From assembly GCF_904846175.1 (NCBI RefSeq), contig NZ_CAJGZM010000007.1:1-64000 (forward strand): a stretch of DNA of 64,000 bases. The letters run 5' to 3'. The notes under the pieces are model-generated. The model made no database searches, had not been told where the DNA came from, and saw only the letters and a program-made list of their open reading frames with translations. Every line of letters starts with the position of its first letter. The first letter of the stretch is position 1. The DNA is from Psychrobacter immobilis (GTDB lineage Bacteria > Pseudomonadota > Gammaproteobacteria > Pseudomonadales > Moraxellaceae). Of this stretch, positions 1 through 11,226 are shown piece after piece. Made by a program: the position numbers and the translations under genes.

Positions 1-86
1 TTGCTAACGTACTTAGCTAAGTAACCCAGTAACTATTGATGCATTAATACTATCAGAGCAATCTGACAGTGTTAAGCTCTAAGAAA

Positions 87-118
87 AAAGCCATCCTGAT
101 AAAGGGTGGCTTTTTTTT
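87..118 (+). terminator. Intrinsic terminator, upstream gene outside window
   Basis: A 9-bp stem (AAGCCATCC with GGGTGGCTT, one G-T wobble) with a 7-nt loop is followed by eight T residues. It ends a transcript entering from the left and insulates the acetyltransferase gene. The A-run on the left could let it work in reverse too. Confidence 0.85.
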
Positions 119-229
119 GCGCTTTATCTTAAAAGCAGGTAGTTAAATAATAATGATAATAAATATTTAAGATAAAATAGATGCGATTGAATCTAGTAGA
201 CGTGAATAAGAACAATAAAAGGAAACGCT

Positions 230-718
230 GTGTTTATTATCGAGAAGCTAGCAACAAATGTATCAGGTCTGCAAAAAATAATTCAAGCAGTTGCAAATAT
301 TGAATTACTAGTACAGCCGCACGACGCATGGACTGAGCAGACGCTAGTTGAGATGCTTGTGCAAGAAAGTATGCATATGCTGATAGTTTATAAACAAGAA
401 GATAAAGCCGATAATAATAAATTCGTCGGTTATTGTTTATATCAAGTTATTTTCGAGCAAGCAGAGATATTACGTATTGGCACCCATCCTGATTATCAGC
501 GTCAAGGTATCGCCTCGCAAATTTTTGCACAATTAAATGAAGAGTTAATCAGCAATCAGGTAGAAAGCTTATTGTTAGAGGTGCGGGCAGATAATGCGCC
601 TGCGATTGCCTTATACGAGCAGCAAGCGTTTGCTGTAATTCATAAGCGAAAGGGCTATTATCAAGTGCCACACCAGCCAGTGATTGATGCGTTGATTATG
701 CAGAAAATTTATCATTAG
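230..718 (+). CDS. rimI: RimI-type ribosomal protein S18 N-alpha-acetyltransferase (GNAT)
   Basis: A 162-residue GNAT-fold protein. The acetyl-CoA binding motif A is visible near residues 82-100, with RIGTHPDYQRQGIASQIF containing the Q/R-x-x-G-x-G/A signature, followed by LLLEVRADNAPAIALYEQ, typical of RimI. RimI acetylates the N-terminal alanine of ribosomal protein S18 in the cytosol. The start is a GTG preceded by AAAGGA at good spacing. The N-terminus looks somewhat degenerate for RimI, so another protein N-acetyltransferase is possible. It stands alone, convergent with the MerR gene. Confidence 0.75.
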   Translation: MFIIEKLATNVSGLQKIIQAVANIELLVQPHDAWTEQTLVEMLVQESMHMLIVYKQEDKADNNKFVGYCLYQVIFEQAEILRIGTHPDYQRQGIASQIFAQLNEELISNQVESLLLEVRADNAPAIALYEQQAFAVIHKRKGYYQVPHQPVIDALIMQKIYH

Positions 719-745
719 GGATTGGTTGTTTAGAAGATAGTTGAA

Positions 746-1183
746 TTATACTGGTGGCGGTATTTTCTTTTTGCAGATAGTGGTATTGGATAGATACTTT
801 TCATCCATTTTCATGCGCTCAAGAATCTCAATGCGTTCAGCCAACATCTCTATCATTAAGCTAATGGTCGCTTGCTGCTTTTTTACTTGGGCAAGTTTCT
901 GCTGGGTAAGATTTAGCTGCAAATCAATATCGAGCTGGCCATCATAATAATCATTAAGGCTATCTTTGATTTCAGTCAGAGTAAAGCCAATCGCTTGGGC
1001 ACTTTTAATCAGCTCGATACGCTCAACGCATTGTGGATGAAACTCGGTATAAAGTCGTGAGCCCGCTTGGCGTTTGCGAGATTTTAGTAGCCCCAATTGG
1101 TCGTAATGACGAATAGTGTCTTTGGTAGTATTGGCTTTTGTTGCCAGTGTACCAATCAATAAAAATGCGGTATCAGGTGCCAT
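746..1183 (-). CDS. MerR family transcriptional regulator
   Basis: A 145-residue MerR-type protein. The N-terminal winged helix-turn-helix (about residues 8-75) includes the hallmark DTIRHYDQLGLL, followed by a coiled-coil dimerisation helix (about 85-125, LNLTQQKLAQVKKQQATISL). MerR regulators bind between the -35 and -10 elements of their target promoter and twist the DNA on ligand binding. No conserved cysteine set for metal sensing is seen in the C-terminal part, so the effector is unknown. GAGG lies 6 nt before the ATG. No divergent partner gene is present; an inverted repeat just upstream suggests autoregulation. Confidence 0.85.
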   Translation of the reverse strand: MAPDTAFLLIGTLATKANTTKDTIRHYDQLGLLKSRKRQAGSRLYTEFHPQCVERIELIKSAQAIGFTLTEIKDSLNDYYDGQLDIDLQLNLTQQKLAQVKKQQATISLMIEMLAERIEILERMKMDEKYLSNTTICKKKIPPPV

Positions 1184-1192
1184 GCTAACCTC

Positions 1193-1214
1193 GTAAGTAA
1201 AATATCTAACTTAC
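1193..1214 (-). promoter_or_regulatory. Possible MerR operator (inverted repeat)
   Basis: GTAAGT and ACTTAC flank 10 nt immediately upstream of the MerR start codon. MerR-family operators are short inverted repeats inside an overlong promoter spacer, so this is a plausible autoregulatory site. Assignment is by position and symmetry only. Confidence 0.35.
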
Positions 1215-1359
1215 TGACTTTATGATGATTGAAAATGCTGTTTAGAGCGCTGTTATTTTAAAGCTATGTTTGCTTAAAGAGAGTTTGTTTAAAGTTATAT
1301 TGGAAAGCACTAAGTACGCTCACTGTCTAAACCGATAAGTTTTGCGTTATCAATTTGCT

Positions 1360-2196
1360 TTATATTTTTAATTGCCACGGCTGTGGTTTATCGAGTAATG
1401 AGACGGCTAAAGGTTGATGAGAGTCTTTTTGCCATTTGACTGAACGGCTGCCAATAAGGATATCTAACTGTGCTAAAAAATCAGCACGCGGCAAGGTTTC
1501 AGCCCCCAAACTCATCAGATGCTCATTTGGCAGCTGACAGTCTACCAATTCGACATTGGTTTGGGCACACAAACGCATTAAGCCCCAAAAGGCGAGCTTT
1601 GACGCATTCGATGCGACATGAAACATCGATTCCCCAAAATAAATACCGCCTATCTTTAAGCCATATAAACCGCCAATCAACTGCTGCTTGTCATCCCAAA
1701 CTTCAATGCTATGCGCAAAGCCTTGGGTATGCAGCTCGGTATAGGCTTCAATCATCTCACTATGAATCCAAGTATGTTCGCCCTCGGGCAGGTCATCATT
1801 GAGAGCATCGCTACGCGGTAAACTACAAGCATGGATAACATCATCAAACGCTTGATTTAGGGTCAATTGCCAGCGAGCGCGGTTTGCTTGTTTACGCAGT
1901 GATTTACTTGGTTTATAGTCAGTTGGTACGATGATACAGCGTGGCTCAGGGCACCACCATGCGATAGGTTCATCTTCATTAAACCACGGGAACAACCCTT
2001 GCGCGTAAGCAGAAATCAGCGTTGTAGGCGCTAAATCCCCTCCGACAGCAACGATACCGATACCATCAGGATCAACCATCATAGGGTCGGGAAATTTATA
2101 ACGCCCAAGACTTCTGATTTTTTTACTGAAAGTCTCAGGCGTTATATTAGCCGCATCGATATCAATGCGGCCGTCGTCTTTACCAAAATCGCTCAT
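1360..2196 (-). CDS. aat: Leucyl/phenylalanyl-tRNA--protein transferase
   Basis: A 278-residue protein with the characteristic Aat block (YKFPDPMMVDPDGIGIVAVGG, then LISAYAQGLFPWFNEDEPIAWWCPEPRC) and the later GGLYG..IGGIYFGESMFH block. Aat transfers Leu or Phe from tRNA to N-terminal Arg/Lys of proteins, creating N-degrons for ClpS/ClpAP. It is longer than the usual ~230 residues because of a ~30-residue N-terminal extension and a C-terminal tail. Its ATG directly abuts the trxB stop codon (TAAATG), so the two are almost certainly cotranscribed and translationally coupled. Confidence 0.95.
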   Translation of the reverse strand: MSDFGKDDGRIDIDAANITPETFSKKIRSLGRYKFPDPMMVDPDGIGIVAVGGDLAPTTLISAYAQGLFPWFNEDEPIAWWCPEPRCIIVPTDYKPSKSLRKQANRARWQLTLNQAFDDVIHACSLPRSDALNDDLPEGEHTWIHSEMIEAYTELHTQGFAHSIEVWDDKQQLIGGLYGLKIGGIYFGESMFHVASNASKLAFWGLMRLCAQTNVELVDCQLPNEHLMSLGAETLPRADFLAQLDILIGSRSVKWQKDSHQPLAVSLLDKPQPWQLKI

Positions 2197-3766
<1,570 letters not shown>

Positions 3767-6700
3767 GTGATATCAGCACCACTTATTGAGTATTTAAAAA
3801 AGGGCATATTTACCCTGCTTGGGTTAATACTGGCAGTTTATTTATTCGTCATTTTGATGACTTATACCGGTAATGATCCGAGCTGGTCGCACATCAGTAG
3901 TGATATGACTGCCGTGAATAATATGGGCGGCGAGATGGGCGCTTGGCTATCAGATTTACTCTATAGCTTCTTTGGTTTTGGTGCTTGGTGGTTGCTGGCG
4001 TTTTTGGTCTATGAGTCAGTGCTGATTTGGTGGGATAATAAACCAACGTTTTGGTTATTACGCTTAGTTGCCTATGTATTTTTAATATTGAGCAGCAGTG
4101 CTTTATTTGCGCAATTGGTAGCCTTAGTACAGCAAGTGGCCGATCCTATGGTGTCAGGCCTTAAAGGCGTGGCTGGTGGGATTATTGGTCTTGAATTGCA
4201 AGCACGTCTGGCACAGCTATTATCGCAGTGGGGCAGTGTGACGTTTTTGACGGTGTTTGTGGTGATTACCGCCACTTTTGCCTTTAATATTCATTGGCTG
4301 GCGATTTATCAAAAAATTAAGACATGGTCATGGCGCGATGCTGCGGTTCAAGATAATGATAGTAAACGCGATAATAGACAAGCCGCGCAGACAGCGTTCG
4401 AGCAACAGCAAAATGATAATGACAGTGTAACGGATGAAAAAGCGGCGCAAGGCTTTGAGCAGTTACCACTAGATTTGTCAGTTGCTAATCATGCTAATGT
4501 TTCTCAAACAGCAGATAAAAGTGGTCGTTTTAATACCGTATTGAAAGATTTTTTAACAACGTCAGGTCTTGGAGCTAGCGTTAAAGCCTCTATGTCAGCA
4601 GTGGCACAAACGGCTACCAACAGCACAGCGCAGGATGAGCAACTACAAACCGCTTCAGCTAATGCAAGCAGTTTTAGTCATGTTAACCAACCGCAAGCAT
4701 CAGCGCCTGCCACAACTCCGGTTATGGCACCTGCACGCAAAGTTGAACCAAGTTTTGCTTGGAATGATGCCGATACGGTCGATGATTTATTGGCAAGTGA
4801 GGCAATTGCTGGACAAGATACGCTTGTGTATGAGGCAACTTCTGCTTCAAACACTAACTTCCAAGACTTCGAGAAATCTACTGCTGTGCCTAATAATTTT
4901 GATCGCGTTGTTAACGATACTGCTGATAAAGATGAAATGACAGAAAGCGTTGATAGCTTAGCAGTTGATACTTTAGTTGATGCTTGGCTAGCAGAACATG
5001 CGGCGGTTCAAGTAGAGCCTGAGTTAGAAGAATATAAAACTTTGATTGAAGCGCCAGTATTAGAAACCTCGTTTGACACCGTGGCACAGGAACAGAAGAC
5101 TGATAATTTATTAAACGATAATTCATCAAATAATATGGTTGCTGACTCAATAGATGATTTGTCTGAAAGTTGGTCTATCGAACAACCAGACTTTTCCTAT
5201 AATGCTGAGCCTTTAGTTGAAACTGAAACAATCAGTATATCGGCAGTAGAGTTTGCTGCGCCAGTCGATACATTTAGTGACGTTGCTAAAGTTACTGATA
5301 TGACACCGACCAATACGCCTCCTGCAAATCCAAAAGAGCCACCAATAGCAGAAAATATGGCTATCATATCGAGTATTGAATCAGCTATAGCAACCAAACC
5401 AACCATGAGTTTTGCGGTGCCAGAAGGCGATAGTAGCAATCATATTACCGATATGATGCCGGAAGACGACAATGATTACCACATCGCTGACGATATTGCT
5501 GCGCCTGTTATGCCGCATATTAGTGATGATATTGCATTCAGTCAAAAATCACGCTCGATGCAAACGGCTGCCTATCGTAGCAGTCTGACACCAATTCCAG
5601 AACTTTCTATTTTAGATAAGCCTGACCCTGACCGTAAGCCAAGCTATACATTGGCTGAACTTGAACAGTTATCAGAGCTGCTAGAGATTAAGTTACAAGA
5701 ATTCAATGTTAAAGCAAATGTCGTCAATGCTATTCCAGGTCCTGTCGTAACGCGTTTTGAAGTAGATCTCGCTCCTGGGATAAAAGCCAGTAAAGTTACA
5801 GGAATTTCACGTGACTTGGCACGCTCATTATCAATGGCATCTTTACGTGTCGTGGAAGTTATTCCTGGTAAACCCTATATTGGCATCGAAGTACCCAACA
5901 AACAGCGCGAAATGGTGCGTTTGATTGAGCTATTAGATACCGAGAAATTTAAAGATCCTAAAGCGCAAATCAGCATGGCGATGGGTAAAGATATTGGTGG
6001 TAAGCCGATTATTACTGACCTTGCACGAGCGCCGCATATGTTGGTTGCTGGTACGACGGGCTCCGGTAAATCAGTCTTGGTTAACGCGATGTTACTGTCA
6101 ATGCTGCTTAAATATACCCCGAACGAACTACGGATGATTTTGATTGATCCTAAGCAACTTGAGCTTGCTAACTATAATGATATTCCGCATTTGCTAACGC
6201 CAGTCGTTACCGATATGACTGAAGCGGCCAGTGCTTTGTCTTGGTGTGTGGCAGAAATGGAACGTCGTTATCAGCTGATGAGCCTATTAAAGGTTCGTAA
6301 GCTAAATGAGTTTAACAAAAAAGTGATCGCTGCTGAAAAATCAGGTAATCCAATGCTGGATCCATTATGGCGACCTAATGATAGCGTAAGTATTAGCCAA
6401 GCGCCAAAGTTAAAAACCTTGCCCATGATTGTCATCGTCGCCGATGAGTTTGCCGATATGATTATGCAGGTCGGTAAGCAGGCAGAAGAGTTAATTACAC
6501 GTTTAGCTCAGAAGTCGCGGGCAGCAGGCATTCACTTAATCCTTGCCACTCAGCGTCCTTCAGTCGATGTCATTACTGGTTTGATTAAAGCCAATATTCC
6601 CGTACGAGCGGCGCTACGCGTGAACTCGAAAGTCGATTCGCGCACTATTTTGGATAGTGGTGGCGCAGAAGATATGCTTGGTAATGGTGATATGTTGTTC

Positions 6701-7063
6701 TTAGGGCCTGGGCAGATTGAACCGGATCGTGTGCATGGTGCTTATGTCAGCGACGAAGAGGTTAATAGCGTCTGTGATGCATGGCGTGAGCGCGGTGCAC
6801 CTGATTATATCGATAATATGGCTGGCAATTTTGAGTTGTCTAGTCCCAGTGGCGGTAGTACAGCTAGCGCCTCTGGCGAAGATGATGACCTTTATAATGA
6901 AGCCGTTGGTTTTATTATGGAAACGCGCAAAGTTTCTGCTTCTAGTATTCAGCGTAAATTCAGTATTGGCTATAATCGTGCCGCACGTATTGTCGACTCG
7001 ATGGAAGAAGCTGGCTTGGTCAGCTCAATGGGGAAAAGTGGCAAGCGTGAACTGTTGATGTAA
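3767..7063 (+). CDS. ftsK: DNA translocase FtsK
   Basis: A 1098-residue septal DNA pump that clears chromosomes from the division site and activates XerCD at dif. Four N-terminal membrane segments (about 12-34, 63-87, 94-116, 155-178) are followed by a ~450-residue acidic linker rich in Ala, Asp, Ser and Thr. The RecA-like motor has Walker A GTTGSGKS (762-769) and Walker B IVIVADE (D893, E894). The C-terminal gamma winged helix (about 1035-1098, QRKFSIGYNRAARIVDSME) reads KOPS sequences. The start is a GTG with AAGGCAG upstream. All functional domains are intact; only the linker is unusually long. Confidence 0.96.
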   Translation: MISAPLIEYLKKGIFTLLGLILAVYLFVILMTYTGNDPSWSHISSDMTAVNNMGGEMGAWLSDLLYSFFGFGAWWLLAFLVYESVLIWWDNKPTFWLLRLVAYVFLILSSSALFAQLVALVQQVADPMVSGLKGVAGGIIGLELQARLAQLLSQWGSVTFLTVFVVITATFAFNIHWLAIYQKIKTWSWRDAAVQDNDSKRDNRQAAQTAFEQQQNDNDSVTDEKAAQGFEQLPLDLSVANHANVSQTADKSGRFNTVLKDFLTTSGLGASVKASMSAVAQTATNSTAQDEQLQTASANASSFSHVNQPQASAPATTPVMAPARKVEPSFAWNDADTVDDLLASEAIAGQDTLVYEATSASNTNFQDFEKSTAVPNNFDRVVNDTADKDEMTESVDSLAVDTLVDAWLAEHAAVQVEPELEEYKTLIEAPVLETSFDTVAQEQKTDNLLNDNSSNNMVADSIDDLSESWSIEQPDFSYNAEPLVETETISISAVEFAAPVDTFSDVAKVTDMTPTNTPPANPKEPPIAENMAIISSIESAIATKPTMSFAVPEGDSSNHITDMMPEDDNDYHIADDIAAPVMPHISDDIAFSQKSRSMQTAAYRSSLTPIPELSILDKPDPDRKPSYTLAELEQLSELLEIKLQEFNVKANVVNAIPGPVVTRFEVDLAPGIKASKVTGISRDLARSLSMASLRVVEVIPGKPYIGIEVPNKQREMVRLIELLDTEKFKDPKAQISMAMGKDIGGKPIITDLARAPHMLVAGTTGSGKSVLVNAMLLSMLLKYTPNELRMILIDPKQLELANYNDIPHLLTPVVTDMTEAASALSWCVAEMERRYQLMSLLKVRKLNEFNKKVIAAEKSGNPMLDPLWRPNDSVSISQAPKLKTLPMIVIVADEFADMIMQVGKQAEELITRLAQKSRAAGIHLILATQRPSVDVITGLIKANIPVRAALRVNSKVDSRTILDSGGAEDMLGNGDMLFLGPGQIEPDRVHGAYVSDEEVNSVCDAWRERGAPDYIDNMAGNFELSSPSGGSTASASGEDDDLYNEAVGFIMETRKVSASSIQRKFSIGYNRAARIVDSMEEAGLVSSMGKSGKRELLM

Positions 7064-7086
7064 ACATATAACGCATACTTGAATAC

Positions 7087-7126
7087 TAAAAAAGCGAGTT
7101 ACTCAATAAAGTAGCTCGCTTTTTTG
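7087..7126 (+). terminator. ftsK terminator
   Basis: A stem of AAAAAAGCGAGTTACT with AGTAGCTCGCTTTTTT (one G-T wobble), 6-nt loop, ending in a T-run 24 nt after the ftsK stop codon. Confidence 0.9.
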
Positions 7127-7323
7127 TTATTAGAATATAGATAGTTATTCACGATTATCTTTATTATTGATAATAGACGCTTATGTTTTCAAATGACCAA
7201 TGAGTTTGTTAATCAATTATAAACAGTAGTTTTTTAGACTAAACTGGTGATTGTTTATCAGATAAATATCCATAAATTCTAAAAATACTTGTCAATTAAA
7301 TTACTCTCCAAGGACGGTCGGTT

Positions 7324-8817
7324 ATGTTTAAAGAATACACCCAATACGATGCGATAGCGCTGGCGGCATTGGTTAACGCAGGGGAAGTCAGCGCCAAAGA
7401 ATTGCTCGATGCGGCAGTTGAGCAAGCCAATCAGCTTAATCCCAAATTAAACGCTATTATCCATCGTTTTGATGAGCGCGCTTATGCAGCAGCACAAAAA
7501 GGCTTATCAACGGGTATCTTTAACGGTGTGCCTTATTTGCTTAAAGACTTGTCATTTTATTTTGCGGATGAGCCCATTACCATGGGTAGCCGTAGCGTCA
7601 ATATTGTGCCTGATGACGATAGCGAAATCGTTAAGCGTATGAAAGCTACCGGCGTGAATACTTTTGGTAAAACCAATACGCCAGAATTTGGTTTAATTAT
7701 CACTACCGAACCGAAAGCTCATGGCGCCACCCATAATCCATTTAAAAAAGGCTATAGCTCTGGTGGTTCATCGGGCGGTAGTGCAGCGGCGGTATCAAGT
7801 GGTATCGTGCCGATGGCAGGTGCTGGTGATGGCGGTGGTTCGATACGCTTTCCTGCGGCATGGAGCGGTGTGTTTGGATTTAAACCTAGCCGTGGTCGTA
7901 ACCCTATGGGCCCTAAATTTGGCGAAGGTTGGGAAGGAGCGGTCGCTGACCATGTGATTACGCGTAGTGTGCGCGATAGTGCGGCGATGCTTGATGCTAC
8001 CAGCGGTGCAGAAGTCGGTGCGCCTTATGTCATTGCGCCGTCCGATGGGACATTTTTGCAAGCAGCGATGCGAGCACCGAGGCAATTAACCATCGCGCTG
8101 CATCAACAGCCATTGGTTGCCAATACGCTCGTTGATAAAGAGGTACTTGCTGTATTAGAGCAGACCGCTAAGCAACTAGAAGCAATGGGTCATCGTGTGG
8201 TGCCGGCTGAGCCTAATATTAATATTGAGCAGTTTTGGCATAATTTTTTGGTGGTAGTCTGCACCCATACGGCATTTACTATTGATAATATCGAGCGCTG
8301 TCACGGCGCGCAGCATATCCAAAACCTTGAGCCGCAAACCTATAATATGGCGATGCTTGGACGCTCGTTATCCGCCGTTGATTTGGCGCATGCTAAGCAT
8401 GGCTGGCATGATAGCCAATATCAAACAGGTTTATTGCTTGAGACCTACGATATGATTTTGTGCCCAACGGTACCGACACCTGCGGTTAAGCATGGTGTAT
8501 TGCCGCCAAGCTGTATGGATGAGATGTTGATGCGTAGCGCAGGGGTGCTTAATAAAGGCATTGATATGGGCAGATTTGCCTTTAGCTCGGGCGTGATTGA
8601 AAAGCTCAGCGCACCCGTACTTGGTAAAATGGGCTTTACTTTATTGGGTAATATCACTGGACTGCCGGCAATGTCGTTGCCAGTCGGGATGAGCAAAAAA
8701 GGTCTGCCGATTGGGATGCAGCTGATTGGGCGTATGAATGATGAAGCGACGTTATTTAGCATTGCTGGCGAGATGGAACGCGCTGGAATGTTTACTAAGC
8801 CTGCCTTTGAGAAGTAA
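7324..8817 (+). CDS. Amidase signature family amidase
   Basis: A 497-residue amidase-signature enzyme. The Ser-cisSer-Lys catalytic triad is readable: K74 in YLLKDL, cis-Ser S150 in [11 protein letters not shown] and nucleophile S173 in [11 protein letters not shown]. The C-terminal half has the family's [14 protein letters not shown] block. Overall length and sequence resemble enzymes annotated as 6-aminohexanoate-cyclic-dimer hydrolase-like amidases, but the substrate cannot be read from sequence. It is not GatA in context, since no gatC or gatB is nearby. AAGGACG lies upstream of the ATG. Monocistronic, convergent with the dioxygenase gene. Confidence 0.88.
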   Translation: MFKEYTQYDAIALAALVNAGEVSAKELLDAAVEQANQLNPKLNAIIHRFDERAYAAAQKGLSTGIFNGVPYLLKDLSFYFADEPITMGSRSVNIVPDDDSEIVKRMKATGVNTFGKTNTPEFGLIITTEPKAHGATHNPFKKGYSSGGSSGGSAAAVSSGIVPMAGAGDGGGSIRFPAAWSGVFGFKPSRGRNPMGPKFGEGWEGAVADHVITRSVRDSAAMLDATSGAEVGAPYVIAPSDGTFLQAAMRAPRQLTIALHQQPLVANTLVDKEVLAVLEQTAKQLEAMGHRVVPAEPNINIEQFWHNFLVVVCTHTAFTIDNIERCHGAQHIQNLEPQTYNMAMLGRSLSAVDLAHAKHGWHDSQYQTGLLLETYDMILCPTVPTPAVKHGVLPPSCMDEMLMRSAGVLNKGIDMGRFAFSSGVIEKLSAPVLGKMGFTLLGNITGLPAMSLPVGMSKKGLPIGMQLIGRMNDEATLFSIAGEMERAGMFTKPAFEK

Positions 8818-8904
8818 TTTTATATGCTCGAAATGATTTTTGATAAATGCTGCATTAGAAGGTAGAGCTAAGAAAAAGTGCTTTTATTAACGTTTTAAAA
8901 AAGG

Positions 8905-9828
8905 TTAATCAAAGCGATAAATATCCATACCCAAACTATGGTGCGCCATGCTTTGATGCACCACAGAGACGCGTTGACCGGCACCTAAGGCAAAGAATAA
9001 CGGCAATAGGTGCTCATCGCTTGGATGTACATTTTGATAATTAGGATATTGCTGCCAGTCTAAGGCGCTTGGAATGTCCGTTTTGAGCTGTTGTAATAGC
9101 CAAACCTTAAAGTCTTTAGCGGTTTTATCAATACTCTCTGCTTGCCAACGTAATGCTTGTAAATTATGGGTAATATTCCCTGAGCCAATCAAAAGGATTT
9201 GCTCATCACGCAATTGCGCCAGTTGCGCACCCAATTGATAACAAGCGACACTGTCATAATGCCGTGGTAGCGATATTTGAACGATAGGAATATCGGCTTC
9301 TGGATACAGATGCAAAAGCGGCGCCCAAACGCCGTGGTCGCTGACACGCAAAGGATTTACGCGGCAGGTGATACCACGCGCCGTTAGCTGGTGCGCCAGG
9401 GTTTCGGCAAGTGCTGGCTGACCCGCTGCAGGATATTGCAACTCATACAGCTCTGGCGCAAAGCCAGAAAAATCATGCCAAGTTTTTGGTTGTGGATTAC
9501 TGCTGATTTCAAGTTTAGCCGACTGCCAATGCGCCGACATAATGACGATAGCGCGCGGCATAGGTAAGTTTTGACCCATACGTGCCAACGCGCTAGTTGT
9601 CGCTGACTGTTCGATTGCAAGCGTCGGCGCTCCATGCGAAATAAATAGCGCGGGCAATTTGGGTCGCTTCGATACTTTCGCTGCTCTAGGTGATATCGCA
9701 GGCGCATCTGCCCAAGCAGCCGCTGCCGTGATAGGCGTCGGCCTTGAGGTCGTGAGAGGTTGGCGTTTGTCATCAGGTTGCGGATGCGTGCCTGAGGCTT
9801 TAGGTACTGCAGGTTTAGAATGTTTCAT
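8905..9828 (-). CDS. DODA-type extradiol ring-opening dioxygenase (YgiD-like)
   Basis: A 307-residue protein of the class III extradiol dioxygenase superfamily, the group that includes E. coli YgiD (4,5-DOPA dioxygenase) and plant DODA. Metal-ligand histidines are seen in FISHGAPT, IVIMSAHW and RVSDHGVWAPL, and SGNITHNL and HPSDEHLLPLFFALGA are family blocks. The first ~55 residues are Pro/Ala/Thr-rich and outside the domain; the true start may lie further in. No ribosome binding site is obvious. The physiological aromatic substrate is unknown. Confidence 0.85.
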   Translation of the reverse strand: MKHSKPAVPKASGTHPQPDDKRQPLTTSRPTPITAAAAWADAPAISPRAAKVSKRPKLPALFISHGAPTLAIEQSATTSALARMGQNLPMPRAIVIMSAHWQSAKLEISSNPQPKTWHDFSGFAPELYELQYPAAGQPALAETLAHQLTARGITCRVNPLRVSDHGVWAPLLHLYPEADIPIVQISLPRHYDSVACYQLGAQLAQLRDEQILLIGSGNITHNLQALRWQAESIDKTAKDFKVWLLQQLKTDIPSALDWQQYPNYQNVHPSDEHLLPLFFALGAGQRVSVVHQSMAHHSLGMDIYRFD

Positions 9829-9926
9829 GTAGCATTTATTAGGGCGCGCGGCTGTTTTTCAATCTGTTTTGTCATTACTAATAACAAGCTGGTTTTTTAT
9901 CAGGTAAGGGCTGCTTTATAAAAGTT

Positions 9927-10415
9927 TTAATTACCACGATGGTAAGGGTGATTGTGATTGATACTCATAGCACGGTATAGCTGCTCCATCAGCACCACTC
10001 GCACCAGCGGATGCGGTAGGGTCAGGGCGGATAATGACCATTTCACATCGGCTTTTGCCAATACCTCTGGTGATACGCCGTCAGCGCCGCCGATGACCAA
10101 GGCAATATCGTCGCCTTGCTGCATGCCACCCGCCAATTTATCGGCCAACTGTTCGGTAGAAAGCATCTTACCTTTTACATCTAGCACCCACAATTGCTCA
10201 CGCCCACCTGCCGCATGAGCAGCTAATATTGCCTGACCCTCTTGTTCACGGTACTGCGCCAAATTGGCGTCTGACGGATTTTTGGCGCGTTTAGCCGCCG
10301 CAATTTCTACGATTTCGGTGCTAAGCATTGGTTGAATACGTTTGAAATATTCATCAAAACCGGTTTGCACCCACTTGGGCATTTTATTACCGACGGTCAA
10401 TATTCTTACTTTCAT
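9927..10415 (-). CDS. rlmH: 23S rRNA (pseudouridine1915-N3)-methyltransferase RlmH
   Basis: A SPOUT-class methyltransferase that methylates pseudouridine 1915 in helix 69 of 23S rRNA in assembled ribosomes. The chosen ATG gives 162 residues beginning MKVRILTVGNKMPKWV, matching the family's N-terminus; an in-frame ATG 21 nt upstream lacks a Shine-Dalgarno, whereas GGTAGG precedes this one. The knot region with ALVIGGADGVSPEV and the terminal LPHPLVRVVLMEQLYRAMSI...HPYHR are diagnostic. rsfS, its usual neighbour in other bacteria, is not adjacent. Confidence 0.95.
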   Translation of the reverse strand: MKVRILTVGNKMPKWVQTGFDEYFKRIQPMLSTEIVEIAAAKRAKNPSDANLAQYREQEGQAILAAHAAGGREQLWVLDVKGKMLSTEQLADKLAGGMQQGDDIALVIGGADGVSPEVLAKADVKWSLSALTLPHPLVRVVLMEQLYRAMSINHNHPYHRGN

Positions 10416-10664
10416 AATACCTACCACTTTGATCATTGATTAAATGTAACAAAAGAATTCTACGCTTAAGTTGCTGTAACAAACAGACCTTTTACAAAGC
10501 ATTTTTTTATACTTTACTAGCATTCGACAAACAGTTGTTCTTTATTATGCTGATTTTTCTTAATGATAAATCTATCGATAATATAATAACGCCTAACACT
10601 GTGAGGTCTTTATGATAAACCAAAAGACAATTTGAAGCATTTTTTTAAACGAAAGGAGTCGTTC

Positions 10665-11111
10665 ATGAAACGTACTATATTAAGTCTAGCTGCTCTTAGC
10701 GCAGGTGCGCTGCTCTCTACTTCTGTGTTTGCTGTTTCGTTAAATGGCACGCAATGGCAAACCATCGATGATAAAACCGGTGAGAAAAAGGCCGTCATGC
10801 AGTTAACTGAAAGCGGTGGTAAAGTCACAGGAAAAATCCTCAAGGTGCTCGATAAAGAAAAGTCAGATGCGCTTTGTACCAAGTGTCCTGGCAGCTTAAA
10901 AAACAAACCGGTTGAAGGTTTGCAGATACTATCAGGCTTCAAAGCGGATGGTAATAACCAATGGAGTGACGGCAAGCTGGTCGATCCTGAGTCAGGAAAA
11001 ACCTATTCTGGCAAGTTGACCCTAAGTGATAATGGTCAAAGCCTAAAACTACGCGGCTTTGTCGGTACACCAGTCTTTGGGCGTTCGCAAACGTGGCAGC
11101 GTATTAAATAA
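10665..11111 (+). CDS. DUF2147 family secreted protein
   Basis: A 148-residue exported protein. GAAAGGAG six nt before this ATG fixes the start; the frame is open further upstream but only from a TTG without a binding site. Signal peptide 1-22 (MKRTILSLAALSAGALL...VFA) precedes a DUF2147 domain: NGTQWQTIDDKTGEKKA, the Cys pair CTKCPGS, GLQILSGF, DPESGKTYSGKL and RGFVGTPVFGRSQTWQR. DUF2147 proteins are periplasmic beta-barrel-like proteins of unsettled role. Monocistronic, with its own terminator. Confidence 0.88.
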   Translation: MKRTILSLAALSAGALLSTSVFAVSLNGTQWQTIDDKTGEKKAVMQLTESGGKVTGKILKVLDKEKSDALCTKCPGSLKNKPVEGLQILSGFKADGNNQWSDGKLVDPESGKTYSGKLTLSDNGQSLKLRGFVGTPVFGRSQTWQRIK

Positions 11112-11178
11112 GTTTTGCACTAGGATTGTTATTGATAAATAACGATTATAGCGGTTAGTATTAATTGAAGATAAAAGT

Positions 11179-11214
11179 AAAAGGATAGTCGGTTTATATC
11201 GGCTATCCTTTTTT
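11179..11214. terminator. Bidirectional terminator between DUF2147 and DUF421 genes
   Basis: Stem AAAAGGATAGTCG with CGGCTATCCTTTT (one wobble), 8-nt loop, T-run on the right and A-run on the left, between two convergent genes. Confidence 0.85.
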
Positions 11215-11226
11215 ATGATTTAACCT